A DNA stretch of 64,000 bases from Myxococcales bacterium (GTDB taxonomy: Bacteria; Myxococcota_A; Polyangia; Nannocystales; Nannocystaceae). Position 1 is the first letter of the stretch. Each line of letters begins with the position of its first letter. The translations under genes and the position numbers were made by a program. Shown piece after piece: positions 25,463 through 36,693 of the stretch. The notes under the pieces are model-generated. The model did no database searches, had not been told where the DNA came from, and saw only the letters and a list, made by a program, of their open reading frames with translations. The stretch covers positions 682,001 through 746,000 of the forward strand of contig JACKDW010000002.1 in the NCBI GenBank assembly GCA_020633295.1. Reading direction: 5' to 3'.

Positions 25463-25951
25463 GTGCGCTTGATTCTCTTCAGTGCCGCTTCCCTGACCGT
25501 CCTTCTGACCGGGTGCGTTGATGCCCCCTTGCAGCCGGCGCACCTCGGCGCTGACGGCCAGCTGAGCGCCACGCATATGGAGCAGTCGGCGATCTCGGCC
25601 GAGCAGTTTCAAGTCGCGCGTCAGGTCGTCAACGTGACCGCGGTGCTGGCCGCGCAGGAGTCCGGCGCGCTCGAGGACGCCGACGCGTTCTCGCCCGACG
25701 TCGGCGCGGTGCATCTCCACCTGCGCGCGGACGGGCTGACGACGACGCGCCCCGTCACCTTCGTGTGGACGCACGGGGAGGAGCGCGACGAGCTCGCGGG
25801 CGTGCTCGCGCCGAGCCGCGCGCTCACGCGGGTCTCGTCACGCTCGATCACGCCCGAACAGACGGGCGCGTGGACGGTCGAGGTGTTCGAAAGTGCAACT
25901 ACGGACAGCGAGCGGAAGCTGCTGTTCACGCGCGAATTTCAGGTTCTCTAG
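25463..25951 (+). CDS. DUF2914-type lipoprotein
   Basis: 162 residues from the GTG at 25463. The signal peptide ends in VLLTGC (lipobox). The C-terminal ~100 residues read like DUF2914: VHLHLRADGLTTTRPVTFVW, the conserved run SSRSITPEQTGAWTVEVFE and the closing strand LLFTREFQVL. It is thus a second DUF2914 protein in the window. Function unknown; likely periplasmic or outer-membrane. The upstream 25328-25462 is AT-rich and probably holds the promoter. In-frame TTG and GTG codons further upstream are possible alternative starts. A perfect terminator follows. Confidence 0.75.
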   Translation: MRLILFSAASLTVLLTGCVDAPLQPAHLGADGQLSATHMEQSAISAEQFQVARQVVNVTAVLAAQESGALEDADAFSPDVGAVHLHLRADGLTTTRPVTFVWTHGEERDELAGVLAPSRALTRVSSRSITPEQTGAWTVEVFESATTDSERKLLFTREFQVL

Positions 25952-25984
25952 ACGCTTGTTTGCTTGGTGGCGTCCGAGTCGTGT

Positions 25985-26021
25985 GACGCCCGCGGCCTCG
26001 GCCGCGGGCGTCGTTTTTTTT
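25985..26021 (+). terminator. Intrinsic terminator after DUF2914 lipoprotein
   Basis: A 12-bp GC-rich stem (GACGCCCGCGGC / GCCGCGGGCGTC) with a 4-nt loop, then GTTTTTTTT. Confidence 0.92.
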
Positions 26022-26049
26022 GGGTGTGGCGTGGTTCGATGCGAGCCCG

Positions 26050-26055
26050 TACCCT
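26050..26055 (+). promoter_or_regulatory. Predicted -10 box TACCCT of the TerB gene
   Basis: TACCCT, 9 bp before the ATG at 26065. Confidence 0.5.
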
Positions 26056-26064
26056 TGGCCCGCG

Positions 26065-26454
26065 ATGACACAGCAAGAGAGCGGAATCGGCCTTAAACCC
26101 GAGGTTGTCGACATCTTCGCGCGGGGTCTCTACCACCTGGCGAAGGTCGACGGGATCGACCCCAGCGAGATCAGCTTGATCGAGGAGTTCCTCTCCGAGA
26201 CCGGCGCGACCGTGACGATGGCGGACCTCGAGCGCAGCGGTTTTGACCCCAAGGAGGCCGCAGAGGTGCTCGAGACGACCGCGATGCGGCACATCTTCGT
26301 CCGCACGGCGATCGCGCTGGTCAAGGCCGACGGCGTCTGGAGTGAGGCCGAGATCGACGCGCTCGGCGACGTCGCCGAGACGCTCGGGCTGAGCATCGCG
26401 GACTTCTGCAGGCTGGAGCTAGAGGCCAGCCAGATGAGCATCACCGGGAACTGA
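26065..26454 (+). CDS. TerB-family protein
   Basis: 129 residues, all helical, matching the TerB fold: two repeated acidic helical pairs, FARGLYHLAKVDGIDPSEISLIEEFL and IFVRTAIALVKADGVWSEAEIDAL, each with the 'DG' and following Glu-rich helix that may bind divalent metal. TerB domains occur with membrane-stress and phage-defence systems; the precise role is unknown. It lies 38 bp before the SPFH gene on the same strand and is probably co-transcribed with it, which suggests a joint role at the membrane. Confidence 0.78.
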   Translation: MTQQESGIGLKPEVVDIFARGLYHLAKVDGIDPSEISLIEEFLSETGATVTMADLERSGFDPKEAAEVLETTAMRHIFVRTAIALVKADGVWSEAEIDALGDVAETLGLSIADFCRLELEASQMSITGN

Positions 26455-26492
26455 CGCGGCCACGACGCGCGCAGGCAGGAGCAGACGAGACT

Positions 26493-27707
26493 ATGGGCTT
26501 CATCAGGAATTTCATCAAGAAGCAGCTCATCGACATCATCGAGTGGCAGGACGACACCAACTACACGCTGGTGTGGAAGTACCCCGATGACGACAACGAG
26601 ATCAAGAACGGCGCCAAGCTGATCTGTCGCGAGAACCAGGCCGCGATCCTGATCAACGAGGGCCAGCTCGCCGACATCTTCGGGCCCGGGACGCACACGC
26701 TGGCGACCCAGAACATGCCGGTGCTCTCCACGCTCAAGGGCTGGAAGTACGGCTTCGAGAGCCCCTTCAAGGTCGACGTCTACTTCGTCAACCTCAAGCA
26801 GTATCTCGACCAGAAGTGGGGCACCTCGAACCCGGTCATCATCCGCGACCCGGAGTTCAGCGTCGCCGGTCGCCCGGGCAAGATCCGCATCCGCGCGTTC
26901 GGCTCGTACAACTTCAAGATCACGGACCCCGGCACGTTCTTCAAGGAGATCGTCGGGACCCAGAGCATCACCGAGACCGATGACATCGCCGGCTACCTGA
27001 AGAAGCGGCTCGTCAGCAAGTTCTCGATCGCGGCCGGCAAGAGCGGCGTGAGCATCGCCGACATGGCCGCGCACTACGACACGCTCGGTGACGCGGTGAA
27101 GGCCGAGCTCAAGGACGAGTTCAAGAAGTACGGCCTCGAGCTGACCGTCTTCAACGTCGAGAACATCTCGCTGCCGCCGGAGATCGAGAAGGCGCTCGAC
27201 CAGGCCGCGGCGCAGGCCGCCCGCGGCGTCGACAACACGCTCGCGTGGGAGGCCTCGCAGGCCATGCGAGACATGGCCAAGCAGCCAGGTGGTGGGAACC
27301 CGATGATGCAGGCCGGCATGGGCCTCGGCATGGGCAACATGTTCGGCCAGATGATGGGCGGCATGATGCAGCCGCAGCCCGGCTACCCGCAGCAGGGCGG
27401 CTACCCGCAGCAGGGCGGCTACCCGCAGCAGGGCGGCTACCCGCAGCAGGGCGGCTACCCGCAGCAGGGCGGCTACCCGCAGCAGGGCGGCTACCCGCAG
27501 CAGGGCGGCTACCCGCCCCAGGGCTACCAGGGCGGCCCGCCCCCGCCTCCGCCGCAGCAGCAGCAGCAGCAAGGCGGCGGCCCGCAGAACGATCTGCAAG
27601 CCAAGCTCGCCAAGCTCGAGATGGCCCGCGACGCGGGCCTGTTCTCGCCGGAGGAGTACGAGGCCAAGAAGAAGGAGCTGCAGCAGGCGTTCCTCTCGTC
27701 GCTGTAG
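26493..27707 (+). CDS. SPFH-domain protein with Gly-Tyr-Pro-Gln repeats and SHOCT tail
   Basis: 404 residues. The N-terminal ~270 residues form an SPFH/band-7 domain of the YdjI/virion-core-protein-like group (starting IKKQLIDIIEWQDDTNYTLVWKYP, with an NLKQYLDQKWGT segment and a long helix near 240). A Met/Gly/Gln region leads to eight GYPQQG repeats (about residues 296-345). A SHOCT domain closes the protein (LAKLEMARDAGLFSPEEYEAKKKELQ). SPFH proteins oligomerise on membranes; SHOCT tails are common in proteins that do so. It has no signal peptide. The TerB gene upstream is the likely partner. Confidence 0.85.
   Translation: MGFIRNFIKKQLIDIIEWQDDTNYTLVWKYPDDDNEIKNGAKLICRENQAAILINEGQLADIFGPGTHTLATQNMPVLSTLKGWKYGFESPFKVDVYFVNLKQYLDQKWGTSNPVIIRDPEFSVAGRPGKIRIRAFGSYNFKITDPGTFFKEIVGTQSITETDDIAGYLKKRLVSKFSIAAGKSGVSIADMAAHYDTLGDAVKAELKDEFKKYGLELTVFNVENISLPPEIEKALDQAAAQAARGVDNTLAWEASQAMRDMAKQPGGGNPMMQAGMGLGMGNMFGQMMGGMMQPQPGYPQQGGYPQQGGYPQQGGYPQQGGYPQQGGYPQQGGYPQQGGYPPQGYQGGPPPPPPQQQQQQGGGPQNDLQAKLAKLEMARDAGLFSPEEYEAKKKELQQAFLSSL
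27379..27520 (+). repeat. GYPQQG coding repeat (18-bp units)
   Basis: Eight tandem copies of an 18-bp unit (GGCTACCCGCAGCAGGGC), near-identical at the DNA level, so prone to slippage and length variation. Confidence 0.9.
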
Positions 27708-27964
27708 CCGCGTCGCTGTAGCCGCGTCGCGGTTCACGCGTCGCTCGATCGGGCGGCCCGGGTGTCCCGGCGCCGCCCGACGTCGTCCATGGACCCGTCG
27801 CCCGCGCGCGTGGGCCGGACCACGACGCTCCCCCGCGACATCCTGGCGAAGAGGACATATGAGGGGGGCGAGCTCGGGCGGCGAGCTCCGCCGATGCGTT
27901 CTCGCGGCGAGGGCATCCGGCGCCGAGGCTCGACAACGACGCGCGCGCGCGCGATACCTCGAGC

Positions 27965-28735
27965 GTGCCCGAGCGCATCACCGAAGACCCGAGCGCGTGC
28001 GCGCCCCGGCGGCTGTTCCTCGTCGGCACGGACACGGACTGCGGGAAGACGGCGGTCACCTGCGCGCTGCTGCGCAGCGCCGCCGCCGCCGGGCTCGCGG
28101 CGATCCCGTTCAAGCCGGCCGCGAGCGGCCCCGCCGGGACTGGAAGTGATCCCGCGCGGCTGCTCCGCGCCGCGGGGCTGCCCGACGACGCGCTCGCGAT
28201 GATCGCCATGATCGCGCCGCTGCGCTACGAGCCCCCGCTCGCGCCGGGCGTCGCGGACGACCGCGATCGCTTCCTCCTCGACTCGCCGCCGCCGCCGAGC
28301 CGCCGGCCGCTCGAGCTCGCCCGCGCCGCGCTCGCCCGCGCCGAGCGACGCTATCGACCCGCGGTGACGCTGATCGAGGGCGCGGGCGGGCTGCACGTGC
28401 CGATGCCGGGCGGCACCTGGCTGCCGGAGTGGATCACCGCGCTCGCGGCCACGCCCGTGATCGTCGGGCGCCTGGGCCTGGGGACGATCAATCACACGCT
28501 GCTGACGATCGACGCGCTGCGCCAGCGCGGGCTGACGCCGGCGGGCTTCTTGCTCTCGCGGACGCGACCGGCGGAGGACGACCGCTCGTGCGAGGACAAC
28601 CCGACGATCATCACGCGCGCGCGCGGGCTGCCGTGCCTGGGCGTGCTGCCGTACACGCCGGAGGACGCGCCCGCGCCCCGCGATTGGCATCACCCGGAGC
28701 TGTGGCCACGACTGATGGCCCCAAGGACAGCCTAG
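27965..28735 (+). CDS. bioD: ATP-dependent dethiobiotin synthetase BioD
   Basis: 256 residues. The P-loop is FLVGTDTDCGKTAVTCALL (Lys28, Thr29), the PFKPAASGPAG segment holds the conserved Lys that binds the substrate carbamate, and EGAGGLHVPM is the metal-binding motif. It closes the ureido ring of dethiobiotin from DAPA, CO2 and ATP, the penultimate step of biotin synthesis, in the cytosol. Slightly longer than E. coli BioD because of an insert near residue 100. The GTG start has GATACCTC 4-5 bp upstream, a weak -10 match. bioA/bioF/bioB are not adjacent. Confidence 0.93.
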   Translation: MPERITEDPSACAPRRLFLVGTDTDCGKTAVTCALLRSAAAAGLAAIPFKPAASGPAGTGSDPARLLRAAGLPDDALAMIAMIAPLRYEPPLAPGVADDRDRFLLDSPPPPSRRPLELARAALARAERRYRPAVTLIEGAGGLHVPMPGGTWLPEWITALAATPVIVGRLGLGTINHTLLTIDALRQRGLTPAGFLLSRTRPAEDDRSCEDNPTIITRARGLPCLGVLPYTPEDAPAPRDWHHPELWPRLMAPRTA

Positions 28736-28831
28736 TCAACGGCGGGCGCTCGCGGCTGCTGAAATTCGCCGTGTGGTCGCCAGCGCGTCTCGGGCGGCCA
28801 CGAAGCCAGCGCGAAGGGAGTTCGCGGCCTG

Positions 28832-29929
28832 CTAGAAGCGGCCCTGGATCATGACGCTGCCGGGGCCGACGCCGAAGCGCGGGCGCCGGAGCCGGGCGGT
28901 CTTCTTGCCCTTGTCCTTCTTGGTCTTCTGCGCCGAGTTGACGAGGATGACGACGCCGAGGGTCGTCAGCGCGGCGCCAGCGACGAGCACCCCGGCCCCG
29001 GCCCACTTGGTGTCGTGCAGGAACTTGCACTGCTCCATGCCGTCGATCGTGATCACGTCCGCGCCGGTGCAGTTCTCGCCGACCTTGTAGGGCTGGTCGT
29101 GGAGCCAGGTCAGGAACACGCCGCCGCCGAGCGCGGCGACGCCGAAGCCGAGCGAGACCCAGCCCCACGGGCGGCTGGGCAGCTTGCTCGGCAGCGGCTC
29201 GAGCTTGATGTTGAGCTCCTCCGAGACGCCCTCGACGAAGGTCACCTCGCGCTCGATCGCGATGAAGCCCTCGGCGCTGACGCGGAGCACGTGCTTGCCG
29301 GCGACGGTGGGTCGCTCGAGCGGCGTCGCGCCGATGATCTCGCCGTCGAGCGTCACCAGCGCGCCGGCCGGCTCGCTCGTCAGCGAGAAGATCCCAGGGC
29401 CCGTGGCGAGCGCCTCGATCTTGGTCCCGAGCGTCGCGGCGCCGGTGGAGAACATGCCGCTCACGTCGGCGACGCCGCAGATCTCGCAGCCGTCCTCGGT
29501 CTGGGCGACCGGCTCGCCGGTGGCGCCGTCGAGCAGCTCCACGACGATCGTGTAGTCGCGATCCTGGATCGTCACGGTCGAGCGCACGACGTACTGGGCG
29601 CTCGTGGCGGTGGCGATCTGCTTGGCGCAGCCGGCGTCAGTGCAGCCGCTCGCGCTCGCGTCGGCCGCGGTGACCTCATCGGGCCCGACGACCTCGAATT
29701 TGCCGCGCTCGAGACCCGAGAGCAGCGCCTTCGTCAACTCGTCGCGATCCGTGTCGGGCATCTCGCCCTTGACGTGGAGCGGCAGCACGGCGACGCGGTG
29801 CTCGGCCGCTGGGGCCGCGCTGGCCTCGCGCACGCCGAGCTCGACCCCGCCGCGCTCGATCTGCGGGAGGCCGACGCACCACATTGTTGCTGCGACCGCG
29901 AGAGCGGTGACTCGACCGGCACGGAGCAT
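28832..29929 (-). CDS. PEGA-domain membrane protein
   Basis: 365 residues from the ATG at 29929. An N-terminal signal or anchor (VTALAVAATMWCVGLP) leads to an extracytoplasmic region that resembles TolB-like/CsgG-type sensors (HRVAVLPLHVKGEMPD, LLSGLERGKFEVV). A PEGA domain follows (SLTSEPAGALVTLDGEIIGATPLERPTVAGKHVLRVSAEGF). Two membrane helices end the protein (WVSLGFGVAALGGGVFLTWL; AGVLVAGAALTTLGVVIL), then a basic tail. PEGA domains are surface modules of unknown ligand. The chosen start follows TAGCCT by 8 bp; another ATG lies 18 bp upstream. Confidence 0.8.
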   Translation of the reverse strand: MLRAGRVTALAVAATMWCVGLPQIERGGVELGVREASAAPAAEHRVAVLPLHVKGEMPDTDRDELTKALLSGLERGKFEVVGPDEVTAADASASGCTDAGCAKQIATATSAQYVVRSTVTIQDRDYTIVVELLDGATGEPVAQTEDGCEICGVADVSGMFSTGAATLGTKIEALATGPGIFSLTSEPAGALVTLDGEIIGATPLERPTVAGKHVLRVSAEGFIAIEREVTFVEGVSEELNIKLEPLPSKLPSRPWGWVSLGFGVAALGGGVFLTWLHDQPYKVGENCTGADVITIDGMEQCKFLHDTKWAGAGVLVAGAALTTLGVVILVNSAQKTKKDKGKKTARLRRPRFGVGPGSVMIQGRF

Positions 29930-29937
29930 CGCCTGTG

Positions 29938-29943
29938 AGGCTA
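29938..29943 (-). promoter_or_regulatory. Predicted -10 box TAGCCT of the PEGA gene
   Basis: TAGCCT on the minus strand, 8 bp before the ATG at 29929. Confidence 0.4.
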
Positions 29944-30037
29944 TCATGCTTGACCAGCGCGCCACTACATCCGAGCTTGGCCGAGGACGCGCGCAGTGCC
30001 GGCCTGGCGTGCCGCTGTCACCTTCCCCTGCTGGACC

Positions 30038-30922
30038 ATGTCTCGCTCTCACGACCGCGCACAATTTCCGCTCGCGCCGCGTCGCGCCCACCGCTCGCGA
30101 TGGAGCGCGCTCGCACTCGCGGCCGTGTGCGCGTGTCAGGGCGGGACCGCCAGCGAGCGCGCCCCCGCAGCCGCGACGCCGTCGCCGAGCGCGAGCGCGA
30201 CGCCCGAGGACACGTCAAACGAGCCACGCTGGCGCTACCTGCCGGCGTTTCGCGCCGTCGCCGAGCCGCTGGGCGAAGGCGGCGTCGGAGCGGCGCCGGT
30301 GCTCGAGGTCGCCAACGGCAGGACCGGCCACGCGCGGTTTCTCGTCGCCGTGGTCCGACCTGGCGAGGATCCCGAGCTTCGGGTCGAGCTGTGGGCGTTC
30401 AGCCAGAACAACGCGCGCGGCCTCCTCGAGCCCGCCGGCGAGCCGATCGCCGCGGTGGTGCGCCTGCGCTCTTCCGACCCGCGCGCGCCCGAGCTCGAGC
30501 GCCTGCGCGAGGAGATCGCCACGCCGGGCGTCGAGAAGACGCGCCCACGCGGGCTCGAGAGCGAGACGCCGACGGCCTTCGTCGAGGCGCTGACGCGCGC
30601 GGCGAAGGCCGCGAGCGCGCCGGGCGAGGCGAGCGCGCGCGCGGAGGCGCTCGCGCGGGTGATCCGCGGGGTCGACGACACGATCTTGCTCGAGCGCGAC
30701 GCCGTCTTCCGCGTCTTCGAGCTCGCGGAGGTGGACCGGGACTGGGTCGAGATTGAACCTAGCTCTCCGACCAGCCGCAGACGCCGCCTCGACGCAGCCG
30801 CCCCGAACGACCCGCTGTCGCTGGAGCTGCTCCAGACGCGCGATGGCTGGATCCTGTCCGCGATCCGCGAGCGCGCGCCCGCGGCCGACGCGAGCGCGGA
30901 GCCCGACGCGACGCCGGGATAG
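30038..30922 (+). CDS. Hypothetical lipoprotein
   Basis: 294 residues. A basic n-region and hydrophobic core end in LALAAVCAC (two possible lipobox Cys), followed by a Pro/Ala/Ser-rich linker. The mature domain alternates strands and long charged helices (about residues 150-215 are Ala/Glu/Arg-rich, probably coiled). No family is recognised. It is divergent from the PEGA gene, the start codons about 110 bp apart. In-frame start candidates lie 42 bp upstream; the chosen ATG gives the best signal peptide. Confidence 0.65.
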   Translation: MSRSHDRAQFPLAPRRAHRSRWSALALAAVCACQGGTASERAPAAATPSPSASATPEDTSNEPRWRYLPAFRAVAEPLGEGGVGAAPVLEVANGRTGHARFLVAVVRPGEDPELRVELWAFSQNNARGLLEPAGEPIAAVVRLRSSDPRAPELERLREEIATPGVEKTRPRGLESETPTAFVEALTRAAKAASAPGEASARAEALARVIRGVDDTILLERDAVFRVFELAEVDRDWVEIEPSSPTSRRRRLDAAAPNDPLSLELLQTRDGWILSAIRERAPAADASAEPDATPG

Positions 30923-30935
30923 CGCCGACTCGAGC

Positions 30936-32231
30936 TCACTTGCCGCGGATGTACTCGTCGACCGCAGCCTCGTGCTCGGCGCGGGACTTCGAAAACTTGT
31001 GCATCCCCGATCCGTCGTTCTTGGCCACGAAGAACAGGAAGCGCGTCTTCTCGGGCGCGAGCACGGCCTCGAGCGCGGCCCGCCCCGGGTTCGTGATCGG
31101 CCCCGGCGGCAGCCCCTCGTGCGTGTAGGTGTTGTACGGGTTGTCGGGGTCGCGCAGGTGAATGCGGCGGATCCGGCCCTCGAATTGCTGGCACGCCGCG
31201 GACTTCTCGACCGGCACCGTGCAGCCGTAGATGATCGTCGGGTCGGTCTCGAGGCGCTTGGGCTGAAAATTGCGGAAGCGCAGGCGGTTGTAGAACACCG
31301 ACGCGATCCGCGGGCGCTCGTGCCGCGCCGCCGTCTCCTTCTCGATCAGCGAGGCGAAGGTGACGATCTCGTGATCGCCCCAGCCGAACTCCTTCTCGAG
31401 CGCCGCGGCGGCGTCGCGATGCCGACGCCGGAGATCGGCGTAGACCTGCTGGTGGTGGCGCACGAGCCGGCGGATCACGTCCTCGGGCGCGGTCCCGAGC
31501 TTGAACTTGTAGGTGTCCGGGAACAGGTAGCCCTCGGCCGAGGAGGCCTCGACGCCGAGGGACTCGAGCAGCGCGGGGTCGCGCATGGCGGCCACGAGCT
31601 CGTCGCGCGCGCCGAGGCCGGCGTCCGCGAGGAGCTGCGCGACCTCGAGGGTGTGGCGCCCCTCGGGGATCGTCACGCGGACCTCGCGCGAGGGCTGCGC
31701 GCGGATCAGCTCCGCGAGCAGTTCCTCTGGGGTCATGTCCCCTCGGACATGATGCTCACCGGCGGTGATCTTGCCGGCGGCGCCCCGGTGGAGGACGAAG
31801 ACCTTGAACCACAGCGCCTCGTCCTCGGGCAGCACGCCGGCCGCGATCAGGCGGCGCATGACCTCGGTCAGCGAGGCCCCGCGCGGGACTTCGAACTCCA
31901 CGACCTCCGCGCCGCCGACGCCCGCGCGCGCCGGGTAGCCGATCACGCGCTGGTAGGTCTGAAAGCACCAGTACGCGCCGACAGCGAGCGTCGCGACCAC
32001 GACCACGAGCGCCCAGCGCTGCGCGCGACGAGAGCGCTTGAGCCAGCGCCTCCGCGGGGCGCCCGCGGGCGAGCTGCTTGACTCCTTCGACGCCTTCTTC
32101 GACGCCTTCTTCGAAGCCTTCTTCGAAGCCTCCGTCGCGGGCGAGTCGTCCGCGGCTTCCGCCGCGGCCGCGTTCTCGCGCTCTCCCTCGCTCTCGCGCT
32201 CTCCCTCGCTCACGCGCCCTCCCTCGCTCAC
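30936..32231 (-). CDS. mltG: Endolytic transglycosylase MltG (YceG-like)
   Basis: 431 residues. An unusual N-terminal ~60 residues of Ser/Glu and Lys/Ala repeats (ASKKASKKASKKAS) precede a membrane helix (RWALVVVVATLAVGAYWCF). The rest is the YceG domain: a LysM-like part (VEFEVPRGASLTEVMRRL), EGYLFPDTYKF, the catalytic Glu in FASLIEKETA, ASVFYNRL and YNTYTHEGLPPGPI. It cuts nascent glycan strands in the periplasm and limits their length. The GTG start overlaps the ruvX stop by GTGA; the longer frame starting inside ruvX is less likely. ruvX-mltG adjacency is common in bacteria. Confidence 0.92.
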   Translation of the reverse strand: MSEGGRVSEGERESEGERENAAAAEAADDSPATEASKKASKKASKKASKESSSSPAGAPRRRWLKRSRRAQRWALVVVVATLAVGAYWCFQTYQRVIGYPARAGVGGAEVVEFEVPRGASLTEVMRRLIAAGVLPEDEALWFKVFVLHRGAAGKITAGEHHVRGDMTPEELLAELIRAQPSREVRVTIPEGRHTLEVAQLLADAGLGARDELVAAMRDPALLESLGVEASSAEGYLFPDTYKFKLGTAPEDVIRRLVRHHQQVYADLRRRHRDAAAALEKEFGWGDHEIVTFASLIEKETAARHERPRIASVFYNRLRFRNFQPKRLETDPTIIYGCTVPVEKSAACQQFEGRIRRIHLRDPDNPYNTYTHEGLPPGPITNPGRAALEAVLAPEKTRFLFFVAKNDGSGMHKFSKSRAEHEAAVDEYIRGK

Positions 32232-32707
32232 GCGCTCGCCCCCGTCTGCTGCGCGTCCAGCCACCCCTGGAGGATAAACTGCGCGGCCACGGCGTCGATC
32301 TTCTGCCGTCGACGCGCGCGCGAGAGATCGGCCTCGAGCAGCGTGCGCTCCGCCGCCGAGGTCGAGAACCGCTCGTCCCAGAGGATGATCGCGACCGCGG
32401 CGCCCCCTGCCCCCTCGCTACGCGCCGCGGCGCCGGGCTGTTCCTGACCCGCGAGCGCGCGCTCGAGCGCCCGCACGAACACGCGCACGCGACGAGCGCG
32501 ATGGCCCTCGCGCCCGTCGAGCTCGAGCGGGAGCCCGACGACGATCGCGCCGGCCGCCTCGCGGACGACCAGCTCTTGCACCGCGCGCGCGTCGGCCTCC
32601 TGACCGCGACGCGCGAGCACCTCGCGCGCGGTCGCGATGACCCCGCCCTCGTCGCTCACGGCCACGCCGATCGTCTTGCTCCCGACGTCGAGTCCGAGCG
32701 CGCGCAT
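32228..32707 (-). CDS. ruvX: Putative pre-16S rRNA nuclease RuvX/YqgF
   Basis: 159 residues. RNase H-like fold with MRALGLDVGSKTIGVAVSDE (catalytic Asp8), VVGLPLELDG, the Glu in WDERFSTSAAERTL and the final DAVAAQFILQGWLD with the third acid. Family members trim the 5' end of 16S rRNA and may also resolve Holliday junctions. An Ala/Gly-rich insert lies near residue 95. The ATG follows TACAAC by 8 bp, a variant of the -10 pattern. mltG is coupled downstream; secA is 61 bp upstream. Confidence 0.92.
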   Translation of the reverse strand: MRALGLDVGSKTIGVAVSDEGGVIATAREVLARRGQEADARAVQELVVREAAGAIVVGLPLELDGREGHRARRVRVFVRALERALAGQEQPGAAARSEGAGGAAVAIILWDERFSTSAAERTLLEADLSRARRRQKIDAVAAQFILQGWLDAQQTGASA

Positions 32708-32768
32708 GGTCGCGGGTTGTAGCACGCTCGCCCGCGCGAAGCAGCGCGCGGTCTCGCGAGATCGGGCG

Positions 32769-35861
<3,093 letters not shown>

Positions 35862-36102
35862 GACGGTCGTGGGGGAGAGCCGGGCCGGGCAAGGGTACGG
35901 GCGCGCTACGCCGCTGTAAACGCGCCGGGCTCGCCCCCGTGGGCGCGCCCGGCAGACCCACGCCAGCACGCTCGAGCGCCGCGCTGGCGCGCAGCTCCGG
36001 TCTACCACCGACCCGCGGCGAGCTGACGCCGCATCTGCGTACGCTCACGCGGATGCGCGCGCCGAGCCGGAGCCGCTGGCGCGCGCGCTGGGCCCGGTGC
36101 GC

Positions 36103-36108
36103 TATAAG
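36103..36108 (+). promoter_or_regulatory. Predicted -10 box TATAAG
   Basis: TATAAG, 27 bp before the ATG at 36136; that gene has a good ribosome-binding site, so a short leader is expected. Confidence 0.45.
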
Positions 36109-36135
36109 GCGACAGCCTCTGGAGGAAAGCCGGCC

Positions 36136-36585
36136 ATGAGCATGCGAGACAACCCCGACGTTTTGCTGCGCGTGAAGCTGCGCAACTTCACGATCGCCGA
36201 GGCGGTGACGCCCCGCGACGCGAGCCCGATCGACGGCCAACCCGCGTGGTTTTTGCCCCTGGAGAGCCCGCCGCCCGTGGGCTCGCTGCTGTCGCTGTCG
36301 CGCGACAGCGCCGGCGCAGAGCCGCCCCTGGCCTTCGAGGTCCGGCGCAACGCGGTCCTCGAGGAGCTGGGTCGGGGCTGCGTCGGCGTCGAGGTCGACC
36401 TCGCGCGGCTCGAGGAGCTGGCGAACGAGGTCGGCTCCGAGCACCTCGAGCCAGAGCCGGCCCCCGCGTCGATGGACGCCGCCGCGGCCGCGCACGAGGT
36501 GCTGGTGCTCGCCGACATCACCGACGACGAACCCCCCCTGGCGACTGGCGGCGGGAAGCTGCGCAAGGGACGTTCCCGCGCGTAG
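36136..36585 (+). CDS. Small soluble protein, possible PilZ-like domain
   Basis: 149 residues. The ATG is chosen because GGAGGAAAG lies 8 bp upstream. A beta-rich N-terminal region (VLLRVKLRNFTIAEAVTP, FLPLESPPPVGSLLSLS) ending in RGCVGVEVDLARLEEL resembles the closing strand of PilZ domains, but the RxxxR c-di-GMP motif is not evident, so it may be a non-binding PilZ or unrelated. The C-terminal third is acidic. A 10-bp perfect hairpin (36604-36628) follows the stop. Confidence 0.5.
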   Translation: MSMRDNPDVLLRVKLRNFTIAEAVTPRDASPIDGQPAWFLPLESPPPVGSLLSLSRDSAGAEPPLAFEVRRNAVLEELGRGCVGVEVDLARLEELANEVGSEHLEPEPAPASMDAAAAAHEVLVLADITDDEPPLATGGGKLRKGRSRA

Positions 36586-36648
36586 CGGCGCGGTCGGCGA
36601 GCCGCGCGTCTCGAGACACGAGACGCGCACACGACGAGAGCACGAGAC

Positions 36649-36693
36649 GGAGCGGAGCGAGGTGGAGCGGAGCGAGGTGGAGCGGAGCGCGAC
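36649..36693 (+). repeat. Three 15-bp tandem repeats at the S66 peptidase start
   Basis: Two exact and one partial copy of GGAGCGGAGCGAGGT. Each copy carries an in-frame GTG, so unit number changes the choice of start codon for the next gene. Confidence 0.8.
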
